From contig JASJFT010000337.1 of the NCBI GenBank assembly GCA_030770425.1, positions 1-32,225 of the forward strand: a stretch of 32,225 nucleotides of DNA. The letters run 5' to 3'. Made by a program: the position numbers and the translations under genes. Below are positions 11,313-22,683 of the stretch, in pieces. Source of the stretch: Darksidea phi. Its lineage: Eukaryota; Ascomycota; Dothideomycetes; Pleosporales; Lentitheciaceae. Numbering within the stretch: position 1 is the first letter of the stretch; each line of letters begins with the position of its first letter. The notes under the pieces are model-generated. The model was not told where the DNA came from, searched no databases, and worked only from the letters and a program-made list of their open reading frames with translations.

Positions 11313-12599
11313 AATATTATAGTAAAACTAGTAGAGTAATTAATAAGATTTTAGAAATAGTTAAAAACCTAGAATAATTATAAAAGTTAAGGATTAAAAA
11401 AATATATAAATTATAAAAAGAAATAAAATTAATAAATTAATTCTATTAGAAGATACTTAAGATAAAATAAAATTAAATAGTTATTTAATTAAATTATTTT
11501 GCTCGTTTAATAATATAATAAATACTATATATTAAATTAAAAGAAATAATAAAATTAAATTTATAGTAAATAAAGAGTAGTTATTATAATATTAAAGATT
11601 TTTAATATTATTTATATAAACTTAGTAATAATATTTATTTATAAGATTTAATTAAATTATATCTAAAGCTTATTAAATAAAATTAACTTATATTATTATT
11701 TAAATTATAATATAATATATAAGACTATTTAGATATTATTTTTTTTTAAAAAAATAATATAATTAAAAATATAGAATTAAATAAAAAGTATTATATTATT
11801 ATTTAAATAATAAATAAAAGTAAATTTTAAAAAGATAAGATTTAAGTATAATTTAACTAAAATCTATTAAATAGATATTATTACTAATAAGTTTTTTACT
11901 TAATAATAATATAATATTAGTAAATATTAAGAATAAGAAGTTATAAATTTTTAAATAAGTATAATAGTTAAAAGTTTAACTATTATATATAAAAATATTA
12001 ATTTTAATAAATTATACTATATAATATATATATTATATTATACTCTCTTTATAAAAGTTAAATAAATATTATAAATTATATACGAACTATAAAATAATAG
12101 CTAATAATAATATCTAAAATAGAGCCTATTACGGGCTTTAACGAAGAATATAATATAGATTTTATAATTAAAGAATAGAAAGTTATATAATAGATCTATA
12201 GATCTATAGTTCTTAGTAAATATAGATTTTATAGATTTATAAATTTATAAATTAATAGATCTATTAAAGAATAGAGCTATAAAGTCTATAAATCTAAGAA
12301 AACTAAATTAATATATAATAATTATAAATCTCCTAGATAAGTTTTTCTATAATATAGTTAATTTAAATCTAGATTAATTCTTATATATTAATATAATTAA
12401 ACTATTATTTTTTATTCTAACTTCTTCTTTTCTATCTTAAGTATAAATTCTAAATAAGATTAAATAATCTATTAAATCTAGATCTTATTTAATATCTTAA
12501 CTATCTAGTAGGTAGAAATAGTTAACTATAATAGTAGAAGAGAGAATTAATTTTAGTACTACTACGCGTTTAATATCCCTATAAGAGTCTATAAAAGCT
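11313..12599. other. Very AT-rich degraded sequence
   Basis: No reading frame I can defend. Several short AT palindromes occur around 12190-12260 (nested AGATCTATAGATCT-like sequences). It lies upstream of the gag fossil and may hold the 5' long terminal repeat and leader of that element, but I could not find a second copy of any LTR-like sequence. Confidence 0.35.
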
Positions 12600-13500
12600 A
12601 AAAGCTATTAAGAATTTAACTTCTTAAAAAGTAATATAATTATAGAAAATTTTAAAAGAGTTATTAAAAATTAGTATATATTTAAAAAAAGAAAAGATAT
12701 ACTAGAAGTCTAACTTATAGAATTAACTATCTAACTTTAAAGATATATAAGTAAATTATTAAAGTTTAAAAAACTAGAGAAGTTTAATAGAATAAAATTA
12801 AAGCTTAAAGAATTTTTAATTAATATAGTAATTTACCTTAATCTTAACTAAATAAAATTATTTACTAAGAGTAATAAAGTATTATTAATAACTATCTAGT
12901 TTATAGAAAAGGCTATTATCTAGTTTAAAATATATTTAAATAAATAACTATAACTACTAAAGACTTAGTAAAGTAATAAAATAAAGATTATCTTCTTAAG
13001 TTATAAGTACTTTAAGAATAAATTATATATTATCTTTAAAAATATTAATTTAAAAAGATTAATAAAGTAAAAAATTATATATCTAAGGTAGATAAAATTT
13101 ACTATAACTTATATAACTAAGTTTAAATAATTTACTATAAAGATCTAATAAGAAGAGATAGTCCTTATATTATAATACTATAAAGAACTAAAAGACTATA
13201 TCTATTATAAAATAATTTAAATAAAATAACCTTAGATTATAAGAGAACTAATTAAATAAGTTATTAAAATTAACGATAATCTCTATCTTTAGAACTTAGA
13301 GAGAAAAGAAAAGATTAAATTTTATAAAAAAAAAAAGAAAGAAAAATATTATAAACTAAAGATAATAGTTCTAAAGACTAGTTTAGAATCTAAAAAAAAG
13401 AAATAAAACTTTAAGAAATAAGAACTTTATAAAAAATAAGTATACTTTAAATATAAAAAGTAAAAATATCTAGTAAAAGACTATAAGTTAAGTTTAAGAA
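12600..13500 (+). pseudogene. RIP-killed Ty3/gypsy-like retrotransposon gag
   Basis: One + frame runs through the whole stretch. Residues at 12771-12950 read KLEKFNRIKLKLKEFLINIV, then YLNLN*IKLFTKSNKVLLIT, then EKAII*FK; this is the layout of the retrotransposon gag (capsid) domain (K-F-x-G, L-x-x-F-L, Y-L...A-x-x-W-F). A lysine-rich linker (13300-13430) leads to a zinc-knuckle fossil at 13443-13484: Y-x2-Y-x4-Y-x4-Y, the precise spacing of C-x2-C-x4-H-x4-C, each Tyr being one RIP step from Cys or His. No protease, reverse transcriptase or integrase follows before the junction at ~13930, so the element is truncated. Its host is fungal. Confidence 0.85.
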
Positions 13501-13930
13501 AAGAGAAATCTTAATATATCTAGTAAAGTAAGAAGGATAGAGTAGCTACGATATAAGAATATAATATTATATATTAGATAACTTATATATATAACTAATA
13601 TAAGATATACTATAAAGTTAAGTTAAATATTAATTATTAGTTATAAAAATAGTAGATAATTATAACTTAGAAGTCTTAAAAAAGAGTTTTATTCTTATTA
13701 GAAGTATAAGAAGAAGTATTTAAAAAAGATTTATCTATAAAGTAAAAAGACTTTAATAATATTCTAAATATACTATTATAAATAATTAATAATAGTAATA
13801 AGTTCTTAGAACTAGAAGATAAAAACCTAGTTATAATATATAAAAATACTAGATATCTATAAATAATTTAACTATTTAAAAAAGAAATAGAACTAGTATT
13901 AAAACTTAATATAACTTATACTTAAGCCTT
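13501..13930 (+). other. Remnant after gag, truncated at the repeat block
   Basis: AT-rich, with scattered readable codons but no frame I can follow with confidence. Its position after the zinc knuckle suggests the gag-pol junction of the same element. It stops abruptly at ~13930 where the duplicated 4.2-kb block begins, so the retroelement was interrupted by, or rearranged with, that block. Confidence 0.4.
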
Positions 13931-14128
13931 TTAAATAGAGAATATAGGGATAAGATTAGGAAAAAAAAGTAGAATTTTATAGCTCTAAGTTATTAAATAA
14001 GTATTCCTAATAGATATATCGTAATCCGTTTTATTATATCTATTATAGTAGTAGAGATATATAATTAAAAAGGTAGGTATACTAATACCTAGTATCTATA
14101 TTCGGAAAGGCTTCCTAAGTAAGGCTAC

Positions 14129-14680
14129 TAATTAAATTAGGATTTTTTCGGAATATCGTAGTATACTATATTAAAAGCTAGGTTCCGTATAAAGTAAGTC
14201 CTATAAGGTAGAATAATAGTATAGGAAGCTATCTATACTTATTTAATATACTTATTACTATATAGTAGTAATATATAGATAGGTTTATCGTCGTTATTAA
14301 AGGAGGATATACTAACCGAATTAGGGTTTTTTTAGAATATCGTAGTATATTATATTATAAGCTAGTCTTCGTATAAAGTAAGCCCTATAAGGTAGAATAA
14401 TAGTATAGGAAGCTATCTATACTCGCTCGATATACTTATTACTATATAGTAGTAATATATAGATAGAACTATTATCGTTATTAAAGAAGGATATACTAAT
14501 CGAATTAGGGTTTTTTCGGAATATCGTAGTATACTATATTAAAAGCTAGATTCCGTATAAAGTAAGCCCTATAAGGTAGAATAATAGTATAGAAAGCTAT
14601 CTATACTTATTCGATATACTTATTACTATATAGTAGTAATATATAGATAGGATTATCGTCGTCGAAGAGAGGATATATTA
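14129..14680. repeat. 184-bp tandem repeat, 3 units (copy 1)
   Basis: Three units in exact 184-base register (the landmark GAATAT recurs at 14151, 14335 and 14519). Each unit carries a T-run preceded by TTAGG, a conserved TATAAGGTAGAATAATAGTA segment and a palindrome ATTACTATATAGTAGTAAT flanked by inverted CTATCTATA/TATAGATAG. There is no persistent reading frame. It resembles subtelomeric satellite DNA. The same array occurs at 28155-28706. Confidence 0.9.
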
Positions 14681-15000
14681 ATCGAACTAGGGAAAAAGAT
14701 ATCGTATTAATACTATTTCTAAATACTCGTAGACTATAGTCTATTATAAGATAGTCTATACTAATACCCTTTTAAATAGTACTAATACCTTTTTTATCTA
14801 ATTAATATCTTTTTTATCTAATCGATATATTTTTTATCTAATCTATTTTTTTTAATATTTTAGTATATATTATATATTTAAATACGTCTAAGTATATATA
14901 AAGGGTTTATTATAAATATTATATATAGAGTTAAGGATATAATTCTATATCTATAGCCTAGGCCGAGATAAGTTAAAGATTAAATATAAGGTAGAGAGGT

Positions 15001-15040
15001 TTAGGAAAGAGTTAGAATATATATATCTACTCTTTTCTAA
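15001..15040. repeat. TTAGAAAAGAG hairpin H1
   Basis: Left arm TTAGGAAAGAGTTAGA, right arm TCTACTCTTTTCTAA, AT spacer; outer flanks GAGAGG and CCTCTCCC extend the symmetry. Member of the hairpin family also found at 16539, 22684, 24617, 26865, 29026 and 30577. No gene clearly ends here. Confidence 0.8.
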
Positions 15041-15449
15041 TCCTCTCCCTCCCTAGCTAGTAATTCTATATTAAATAATTCTAGCTAGCTCCCGTATACT
15101 TAATTCTAGTAGAAGGTAACCCCCTTACTATAGAAGGTTATTAAGTTTCTATTCTATAGAAATATTAAAGAATACTCGTATTTAAATATATAAATACTAC
15201 TACGGCGTTAGTACCTATATAAAAGTATCGACGTACTACTATAAGTTAGTAGTAATATAGATTTAATAGTACTTAGATTCGACGGTATAGTAGGGTCGAC
15301 GACGTTATAGGGTCGGCGGTACTATTAGGTTTAGTAGTACTACTAGGGTAATAACCGTACTTATATCTTTTCTTAGAGTCGGTCTACTACTACTAGTATA
15401 AATACTAGTAATAAATACTAGTAAAGTAAATAAGTTTTCTTAATAGTAG
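15041..15449. other. Region upstream of the + gene in the block
   Basis: Between hairpin H1 and the first ATA of the + fossil. It contains several CG-rich survivals (15290-15330, GGGTCGACGACG) that are TA-converted in the second copy, and a duplicated ATACTAGTAATAAATACTAG. No gene seen; it would be the 5' flank of the + gene. Confidence 0.4.
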
Positions 15450-15791
15450 ATAGAGTACTATATTCTCTTAAAGAGATCGAACGTATATACCTATTTATAT
15501 TTATTTAGAGTACTAAGAGATAAAGAGGTAGAAATATACGAAGATAAGAATATTATAGAGTAAGAATAAGTAGAGGAAATAGAAGGGAAAACTAGTTTAT
15601 ATAGGGTTATAGGCGTTAAGTAGTCCTTTAAAGTCTAGAATAGTAAGACTAAATATATTACTCGATATAATCGATACTAGTTTAGATTCGAATTATTTAC
15701 TAATATCTTACCCGGCTTAATACTAGCCCAAATATAGGTTAGATTAAATATAGCCTTCTATACTAGCCCTACTACCTCTTTACTCTTTCTT

Positions 15792-15835
15792 CTACTCTTT
15801 CTCTACCCTTTCTCTATCCTTTCTCTACCCCCTTC
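15792..15835. repeat. 11-bp pyrimidine repeat, 4 units
   Basis: CTACCCTTTCT-like units begin at 15792, 15803, 15814 and 15825. The second block copy has five units (29819-29873), which accounts for most of the length difference between copies and shifts the surrounding reading frame by 11 bases there. Confidence 0.9.
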
Positions 15836-16538
15836 TAAGCTCTACCCTAGAAGCTATAGCTTTTTAAATAATAATCTATTAATATTCTACTTATACGCGA
15901 ATCCGAGTATATTACTACTATTAAAGCTATCTAGGATACTTTCTAAAAATTAATTTACTAGTAATCTCTATATTAATAGTATTTACGTAAAAAGTACCCT
16001 ACTTTATATTAATAATACTACTACTATTTAGTTTACCTATATCTCTACCTTCTATAACTAATCTAAGTATATTAATATTTACTATTATTTTATCCCGTAG
16101 GGTAGTCTATAACGGAGACGTCCTAACTAAAATAGATTAATAGAGAGAAGAATCCGACGATATCTCTTCTACTCTACGATTACCTTTAATTTAAAAATAG
16201 GTACTTATAATACTCCTATAGAAGAGAAGCTCGATAACCTTTTATAGTAGGGGGTTAGTTTTATATAATATAAGGAGAATATATTCCTTAAATACTATCT
16301 AGACTACGATAAGGACTAGAATAAGGACTTTAACTAGTATAAGTACTTTAATATATTTAGTAATATATTAGAAGTAGTATAGGACGCTCTCTTAGAAGTA
16401 GCTATAGGTTTATCCTAAACTTATATACTTAGATTCTAGAAGGGGCTTAGGATTAGTAAGAACTCTATATATTTTCTAGGTAGTAGAGAACCTTTATATA
16501 GAAATACGTCTACGAGCTCCTCGCGTAGATATAAGGAC

Positions 16539-16577
16539 TTAGGAAAGAGTAGAGTATATCTATATACTCTTTTCTAA
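16539..16577. repeat. 39-bp palindrome H2 read by both convergent genes
   Basis: Near-perfect palindrome beginning TTAGGAAAGAGTA and ending TACTCTTTTCTAA. On the + strand it supplies the last 12 codons and stop (TAA 16575-16577) of the 376-codon frame. On the - strand it supplies the last 12 codons and stop (TAA 16541-16539) of the 523-codon frame. Both frames read it in the same phase (L-G/E-K-S...), so the two genes overlap by exactly this element. A half-arm GGGGCTTAGG also occurs at 16442. Confidence 0.8.
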
Positions 16578-17631
16578 CTACTCCCTTTTACTCTTTCTTT
16601 TCTATAGCTCTAGTATCTAGTAATTCGATATCTCTTCTACTAAGCTAGAATAAGTAGGGTCTAGTATATTATATAGAGACTCCGGCGGTACTAATAACTA
16701 GTCCGTTACCTACTCGAAGGCTAGTATCCTATTAGGAGGACTTTAGTCTACTATTACTACCGTATAAAGAGATTCTATTCTCTTACTTAATTCGTTAATA
16801 TCCTTTATATATAATTTTAGAAGTTTAATTTATATTTCTATCTAGTCCGTATAAAGTATACGTTTAATAAATAAATTTAGTACTATACTTACTAGAAGTA
16901 AAGTAAGGATCCTAATACTAAATATATCTACTAATATACTCTATCTCTTTCTATATCTAAGTACCCGATCGAATTTATTCTAAGTCTTTAGATAGGTAGA
17001 CTTTATAATCGAACTACTAAGCTCCCGACTATAGAGCGCGTAGAACTACTTTAGTTATATTAAGAAAGCTAGTTTAACCTCTCTTTAGTCTAACTATATA
17101 CTAGTAGCTTATAATTTTTATTCTAGTCTCTCTAATTTACTATATATAGCCGTAGATATCTACTAGTACTTAAGTATAGTAAGGACTATCGTACCCTCGC
17201 CGTTTAGAATCCTAAAGAATAACGTTTAAAGTCGATTCTTTTTCTCTTTAGTAAGCTCCTTATCTATATTCTTACTAGTAACTACTATTATCGGAATTTA
17301 CGTAGATCCTTCTAATAGTCTATTACCCTTACTATACTTATACTACTAAAGTTATATAATCGTCGTCTAGTCTTTAAAAGTCTCTACCCCCCTAACTACT
17401 ATCGTAGCTTTAATTATAATAGTTATAGTTATAATTCTAAGCCCCTTATATAGCTCTAAGAACCTAGTAAACTTTAATTAATACTCTAGGAGTACTAGCT
17501 TAATACCTTATATATTCTCTTTAGAATCTTACTATATATTAACCTAGGCTATTAATATCTTATCTCTTTTAGCTTTAGCTATCTATCGCGTTATCTTATT
17601 TTATAGTAACCTCTTATACTTACGTCCTACA

Positions 17632-17799
17632 GGCTCCCTAGTATCTTCTTCTACCCTAATTATACTATCTATAGGCTTCTCGATATCTTCTTCTACCCTA
17701 ATCTTATTATCTATAAGCTTCTTAGTATCTTCCTCTACCCTAATCTCGCTACCTACGGGCTCCTCGGTATCTTCTTCTCTTCTAACCTTACTATCTACT
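17632..17799 (-). repeat. 42-bp coding repeat, 4 units (copy 1)
   Basis: Units start at 17632, 17674, 17716 and 17758, exactly 42 bases apart, and encode on the - strand a 14-residue acidic motif of the form (D/E)-x-I-R-V-E-E-D-T/I-x-K/E-x. The exact triplet period with conserved sense supports the - strand as coding. The counterpart is 31670-31837. Confidence 0.9.
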
Positions 17800-18107
17800 T
17801 AGCTACTATTCTTACTCGTACTATTCTAGATATATTTAATAAGTAACTTTACCGACGTATATCTATATAGCTAAGTAACTATATTATTAAATAACCGGGC
17901 TATAAAAATCAAGTTACTATTATTAGTACTATAGGCCGTATCCGTTATCTATACTACCTAGTAGCTATTAAGACTATTTAACGTATTATTAAGAAGTATA
18001 TTAACGTCTAGACTGTTAAGTATAATAGGGGAGGTAGTCGGTAATAAGATTAATTCTATAGTACGTCGAATAGTCTCTAATAAAGGAGACGTACTTAGAT
18101 AGTCTAT

Positions 18108-18435
18108 AGCTAGTTAGTATAGAAGTAAAATTTTCTAATTATATTATTACTATCTTAGATCTAAGGATTTTAATATATATATATATTAAAATTATCTCTA
18201 TCTATACCTCGTACTAGATTTTATAGAGAGGTAGTTTTAGATCTATAGAACTACGCGAAAGACTTATTATATAAACTAGATCTAGGGTCTAGTATATAGA
18301 AGAGGTAGAGGCCGTAAAATAGATAATTATAACGAAGTAGTAGAATATAGTATAGTTTCTACGCTAACTATATTAAGGTTAATTCGGAACCTTATTATTA
18401 ATACTTTAGGAGCCCTTTTTATCTTATCTCTAGCT
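18108..18435. promoter_or_regulatory. Divergent intergenic region (two-way promoter)
   Basis: 328 bases between the predicted starts of the - gene (18107) and the + gene (18436). It must have held both promoters. Notable: an AT run TAATATATATATATATTAAA-like palindrome near 18170-18191. The block homology with the telomeric copy ends inside it at 18132, so the telomeric copy lacks all but ~25 bases of this region. No individual elements can be assigned. Confidence 0.5.
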
Positions 18436-21400
18436 ATATCTTCTTATAATAGCCCTAAAAAGGTAGGTAGAAGACTAAGGAAGTATACTAATACTACTAC
18501 TATAGCGGACGCGAAGAAGACTAGTAATCGATAATAATATTAGTAGACGCGCTAGTTCTAGTAGCCGGCCGACTTTATTATATATAAACCCCTACTTCCT
18601 ATAGATATATTAACTAAAACCCCTCCGGAACTTAATCTTTAGATAAGTACTAATATTCCTATTCCTCGAGATAATAATAGCTAATAGAACGATAAGCCGT
18701 CTAATCCGGAAGTAAGTCTTCTACTACCGATTCTCTCTCCTCTACTAGCTAATAAATAGATAGAGATAGCTAGATAGATAGTATAGATCTAGGTAGACGA
18801 GCTAGTATCTACTACTAAGTAAGACGAATATAAAGACGTAATTTTATAGTAACTAGGCGAAATAGATATAGAAGATATAGAAATTCTAAGTATAATTTAA
18901 TAAGAAGATACTAAGGGGAATATAAGTATATATAAGCTATTAGACTTAATAGATAGAGAAGAAATAGTACGGGACGAATCTATTATAGAAGAAGTAGTAG
19001 ATACTACTAGTATATATAATATATATACTTTAGTAGAAGCTAAAGAATAATTATTAGTATCTAGTTAGTCTAGTCTTCCTTCTTTATTACGTCGGAGCCG
19101 AGAAAGTAGTAGACGTAGTACTAGATTTCTAGTCTAGAGTAATACCCTACTATCTTAGATTTAGTATCTACTAGAAAGTATATCGATTTATACGGGCTCT
19201 ATACTAAGATCTCTAAGTATTACCCTCTTCTTAGGCCTAGCCGTATTTATAAGGTAAGTACCTACTATCTTACTAGAACTATTAGAGTAGATAGCTAGTA
19301 GACTTATAAAGTAGCTTTAGTATTTCTAAGACTATACCTATAAATAGTATAGCGAGGTAGACTAGCTATATTAAGAGTATTATTAGCGTCCTAATATATA
19401 TTCTATATACTCCTCTCTTAGTTAAATTACTATACTTCTTCGTAAGGACTATTATAGAGGAATATTACTTCTAGATATCCTTAGTAATTCTAAGTTAATA
19501 GAACTAGTAGATCTATATAGTATCGACTATTAAGACGCCTTTAAAGATACGAGTACGGTAGCTTTTTCTAAGAACGTCGGGATCTATAATAAGAGTCTAC
19601 CTAAAAGTCTATACTTAGTATAGTACTACTTTCGTAGTAATAAGAGTTATACTACTAAGACTATATTCGATATTAATAGTATTTACTACTTCTCTTCTAG
19701 CCTAGGCGTTACTTATTAGAGAATTAATTAGTTTCCTAGATCTTATCTATTCCTAAATATTAGTAGTAATATATATTTTAGCTTAAAAGTATCTATCTAT
19801 AATTATTATAGAAATCTAGTAGAAAAGTATATTCTATTATATAAAATCCTATATTACTACTTCGGCTCTCTTATTAGTATAGAATTACTTTTTCTATATA
19901 TTTTCTTTTCTATACTTTATATAGATAGTATATACGAGTATATTATATATCTTAGCTATAAAGATTAGAAGCTCTAATATAATATAGTCCTAAGTTCTAC
20001 TATTTAAAAGATAATTAGATACTTAAACCTCTTATAGTATTATCCTACTTTTATATATATTACCGAGCTAAACTTAACTATATTAGCTATAGAAGACCTT
20101 TTATAGAAGACGTTTATAAGGGAGTAGCTTTTATAATATATACTCTAGTATTAGTATCTTAACCTACTCTAGAGCTATATCCTAGAAAGTATTATAGATA
20201 ACCCTAGCTTTAGTTAATTTAAGAGTATAACCCTTTTTATAAATATAAAGAATACTAAGTTAAAGTATATAGATACTAGCCTAATATTAGTATATAGGTA
20301 CTAGAAAGTATCTTAGTCCTAGGTAACTAATCTATAGTTCTATAGTAAGTATTATACCTTTATTAACCTTAATAAGTAGATTACTTTAAAGAATAGTACT
20401 TTACTATATAACTATATCCCGGATATCTACGAGGTCGAGGTATTTTTATAGTAGAGGTATTATCTTAAGGTATATATACGGACCCGCGACGTCCTCCGTA
20501 TCAACGGTAGCTAAGCTAAGAATAGTACTAGACGTACTATATATATTTAGGCTAGTATATAAGATATAATAGACTAGATACTATTTATAATATTAAATAG
20601 GAAGAAGAGTATAGATAGCTTAATCTACTTCTAGTTTTATAATTTAATTAAGACGTCGTTCGATATATCTAAGATATATATCTTTAATAATAAATTACTT
20701 AAGAACCTTACGCTAGACCCTAGATATATTCGGTCGCTCTAGTAGGAAGGTAGTAGTATTTTATTTTTTAAGGTAGTCTATAAGTTCGTATATCTTTATA
20801 GTAAAAAACGAGTATATATTAATTTAGTTAATAACTACTAAAAGTTATATAGAATTAGGAAGGAATACTATATCTCTCTTATAATAATAAAGAAAATATA
20901 TAAGTAATAGTACTAATAGGACTTATATAACGACTCGATTAATAATATTAACTCTCTACTTCTATACTATATTATTCTAATATAGAAGCTCCTTAGCTTT
21001 CTCTATATCTAGATTAATAAATACTATTTACTTTTTAAGTATATATTCGTATATATAGTAAGAACGTATTTATTACCTAAGACTATAGTTATAGTAGTAG
21101 CGCTACGAGCGCTCCGATTCTACTATAGAAGTAATCTACTCGAGTAGAAATTACTACTATATAAGAATTACTAGGAGATAACCTATAGGTATAAGATTAT
21201 AGTTAAGAAGGGCCTTAGGATATAAGAGACTATAGATCGATATAGTATTAGCTAGTTCCTATCTAAGTTTAACTAGATAACGTAGTACTTAGTACTACTA
21301 TATAGGGATAATATACTAGTTAGAAACTTACTAATATATAAGAAGTATAAGTAGTAGTAGTAGACTATTAAGGATCTTTAGGACGTCTATATCTACTTTA

Positions 21401-22365
21401 ACTAAGTAGAGATCTAGTATAATTAGTATAGTATTAGTTATAGTTTAAGATTACTAGATAAGTAGCTTAAGTATATATATACCCTTAATCTAGAGTAGTT
21501 TAATTTAGATATTTAGAAGGTAGTACTAAAAGCTAATTAATATAGTATAGAGCTTATACCTAAGACGAACTAATAGGACTATATAGTAGAGTACTACTAC
21601 TAAGATATAAAGAAGATATTTTTAGTAGATAGATATATTAGCCTGTCCTACTTTATTATAGGGAATAAGATACGGTTTAAAAGGGTAGTAGACCTACTCT
21701 ACTTTCTCTTCCTCTAGAATAAGGAAGAGTAGCTAGGTTAGAGGAATAAGCCGTATTATATAGTCTTATAGAAGAGTTATAAGCTAATTAAATAGTAGCT
21801 TAGCTTTTAAAGGGTAGACTAGTAGCTTAATAAATTTCTATATCTTATCTATCTAACGTACTAGATTCTATCCTATCCTTCTAATACTATATTAATTACG
21901 GTAACTAAGATAAGTCGCGTATAAGACCTAAAATAGAGAATAATATAGTTTTCGGCCGTATATACCTACCTAGATAAGATAGAGCTTCTATTTTAGTCGA
22001 TATCTTATACCCTCTACTAGATTCTCTAGTAGATATAGTAGTAGATAGCGAGAGAGGGTAGTTATAGAGAGTAGCTACTATAGAGTATATTTTAGCTTAT
22101 ATCCGTATATAGAGAGTAGAGTATACTTATCTATAGTATTAATAAGAAAAAAGAGTACTAGGTCGTAGGGAGGAAAAGTATTAGATTTAAGAATTTCTAG
22201 CTAGTATAGGAGTAGAGGCGGCCGCTAAAACTAAAAATACTTAATTAAATTTAAAATAAGAGTCTTAACGAGTTAGATAAGCTAATAGTAGAGTTTATAT
22301 ATAACTAAAGTAGAGAGGATAGAAATAGTAGTAATAAGGAGGTAATAGGGGATAATTATAGTAAG

Positions 22366-22500
22366 AAGGTTAGTAGAAATAGATATACTTCTCTAAGAAG
22401 AAGTATAAGAGAAATATTTATAGATAATAATTATAGAGATAAGATTAGTAGAAATAGGTATACTCCTCTAAGAAGAAGTATAAGGGAAGTATTTATAGAT
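22366..22500 (+). repeat. 75-bp coding repeat, about 1.8 units
   Basis: Units begin at 22366 and 22441 (AAGGTTAGTAGAAATAGATA and AAGATTAGTAGAAATAGGTA). Exactly 25 codons apart; each encodes S-R-N-R-Y-T-x-L-R-R-S-I-R-E-x-F-I-D. This gives the large protein a basic tandem motif near its C-terminus. Confidence 0.9.
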
Positions 22501-22683
22501 AGAGTAGAAGCTAATAGAGATTAAAATAATAGATATAATAAGTCTATAAGTAGGCCTATAATAGATAATAGTAGTAGTCTTTTCGTACTATCTACTAGGG
22601 AGTAGTAAGAATATTAAAGGGGAGGTACTTATAAGTCTTATAGATAAGTATAGAATAAGATAAAGAAAGGGAAGAAAGAGAAC

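Larger units (their letters stand above)
15450..16577 (+). pseudogene. RIP-killed + gene of the block, copy 1
   Basis: From ATA 15450 (former ATG) to TAA 16575-16577, 376 codons in one frame, broken only by TAA/TAG. Segments: IEYYILLKRSNVYTY at the start, then an acidic stretch, a Ser/Leu/Tyr/Pro-rich segment over the 11-bp repeat (15792-15835), then KIGTYNTPIEEKLDNLL, SFI*YKENIFLKYYLDYDKD, and SKNSIYFLGSREPLYRNTST near the end. The last 13 codons are the palindrome 16539-16577 (LGKSRVYLYTLF*). No known domain recognised; soluble, unknown role. Because of the pyrimidine repeat, part of 15.78-15.84 kb could instead be an intron or 5' flank. Confidence 0.6.
16539..18107 (-). pseudogene. RIP-killed - gene of the block, copy 1
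   Basis: ATA 18107-18105 (former ATG; IDYLSTSPLLETIRRT follows) to TAA at 16541-16539: 1,569 bases, 523 codons, no indel relative to the telomeric copy. About 35 in-frame stops, all TAA/TAG. Layout: N-terminal ~100 residues; four 14-residue acidic repeats (IRVEEDTKKLIDNK type, 17632-17799); then a largely helical C-terminal region (SKNIDKELTKEKKNRL, TLFFRILNGEGTIVLTILKY, IKLLKLYIKDINELSKRIES). No domain recognised. The helical, repeat-bearing design would suit a scaffold or binding protein, but that is guesswork. Starts head-to-head with the 1,426-codon gene at 18436. Confidence 0.7.
13931..18132. repeat. 4.2-kb subtelomeric block, internal copy
   Basis: Aligns in direct orientation with 27957-32170 at an offset of 14026 on the left and 14038 on the right. 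The difference is mainly one extra 11-bp unit in the other copy. Apart from that, nearly all differences I see are transitions (C/T or G/A). Homology starts at TTAAATAGAGAATATAGG and ends at AGAAGTAAAATT. Contents in order: three 184-bp tandem units, a hairpin, a + gene fossil, a palindrome and a - gene fossil. In this copy unique sequence continues past 18132 into a divergent gene. Confidence 0.95.

Noticed and set aside
14129..14680. CRISPR-like array
   Set aside because: Units are contiguous 184-bp tandem repeats without spacers, in a eukaryotic subtelomere.
16539..16577. Bacterial-type rho-independent terminator
   Set aside because: The stem-loop shape is superficially similar, but the organism is a fungus and the stem is AT-rich and coding in both directions.
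19253..19300. GTAAGT at 19253 as an intron donor in the giant gene
   Set aside because: The frame before and after is the same (codons in register with 18436) and stays readable straight through, so no intron is needed.
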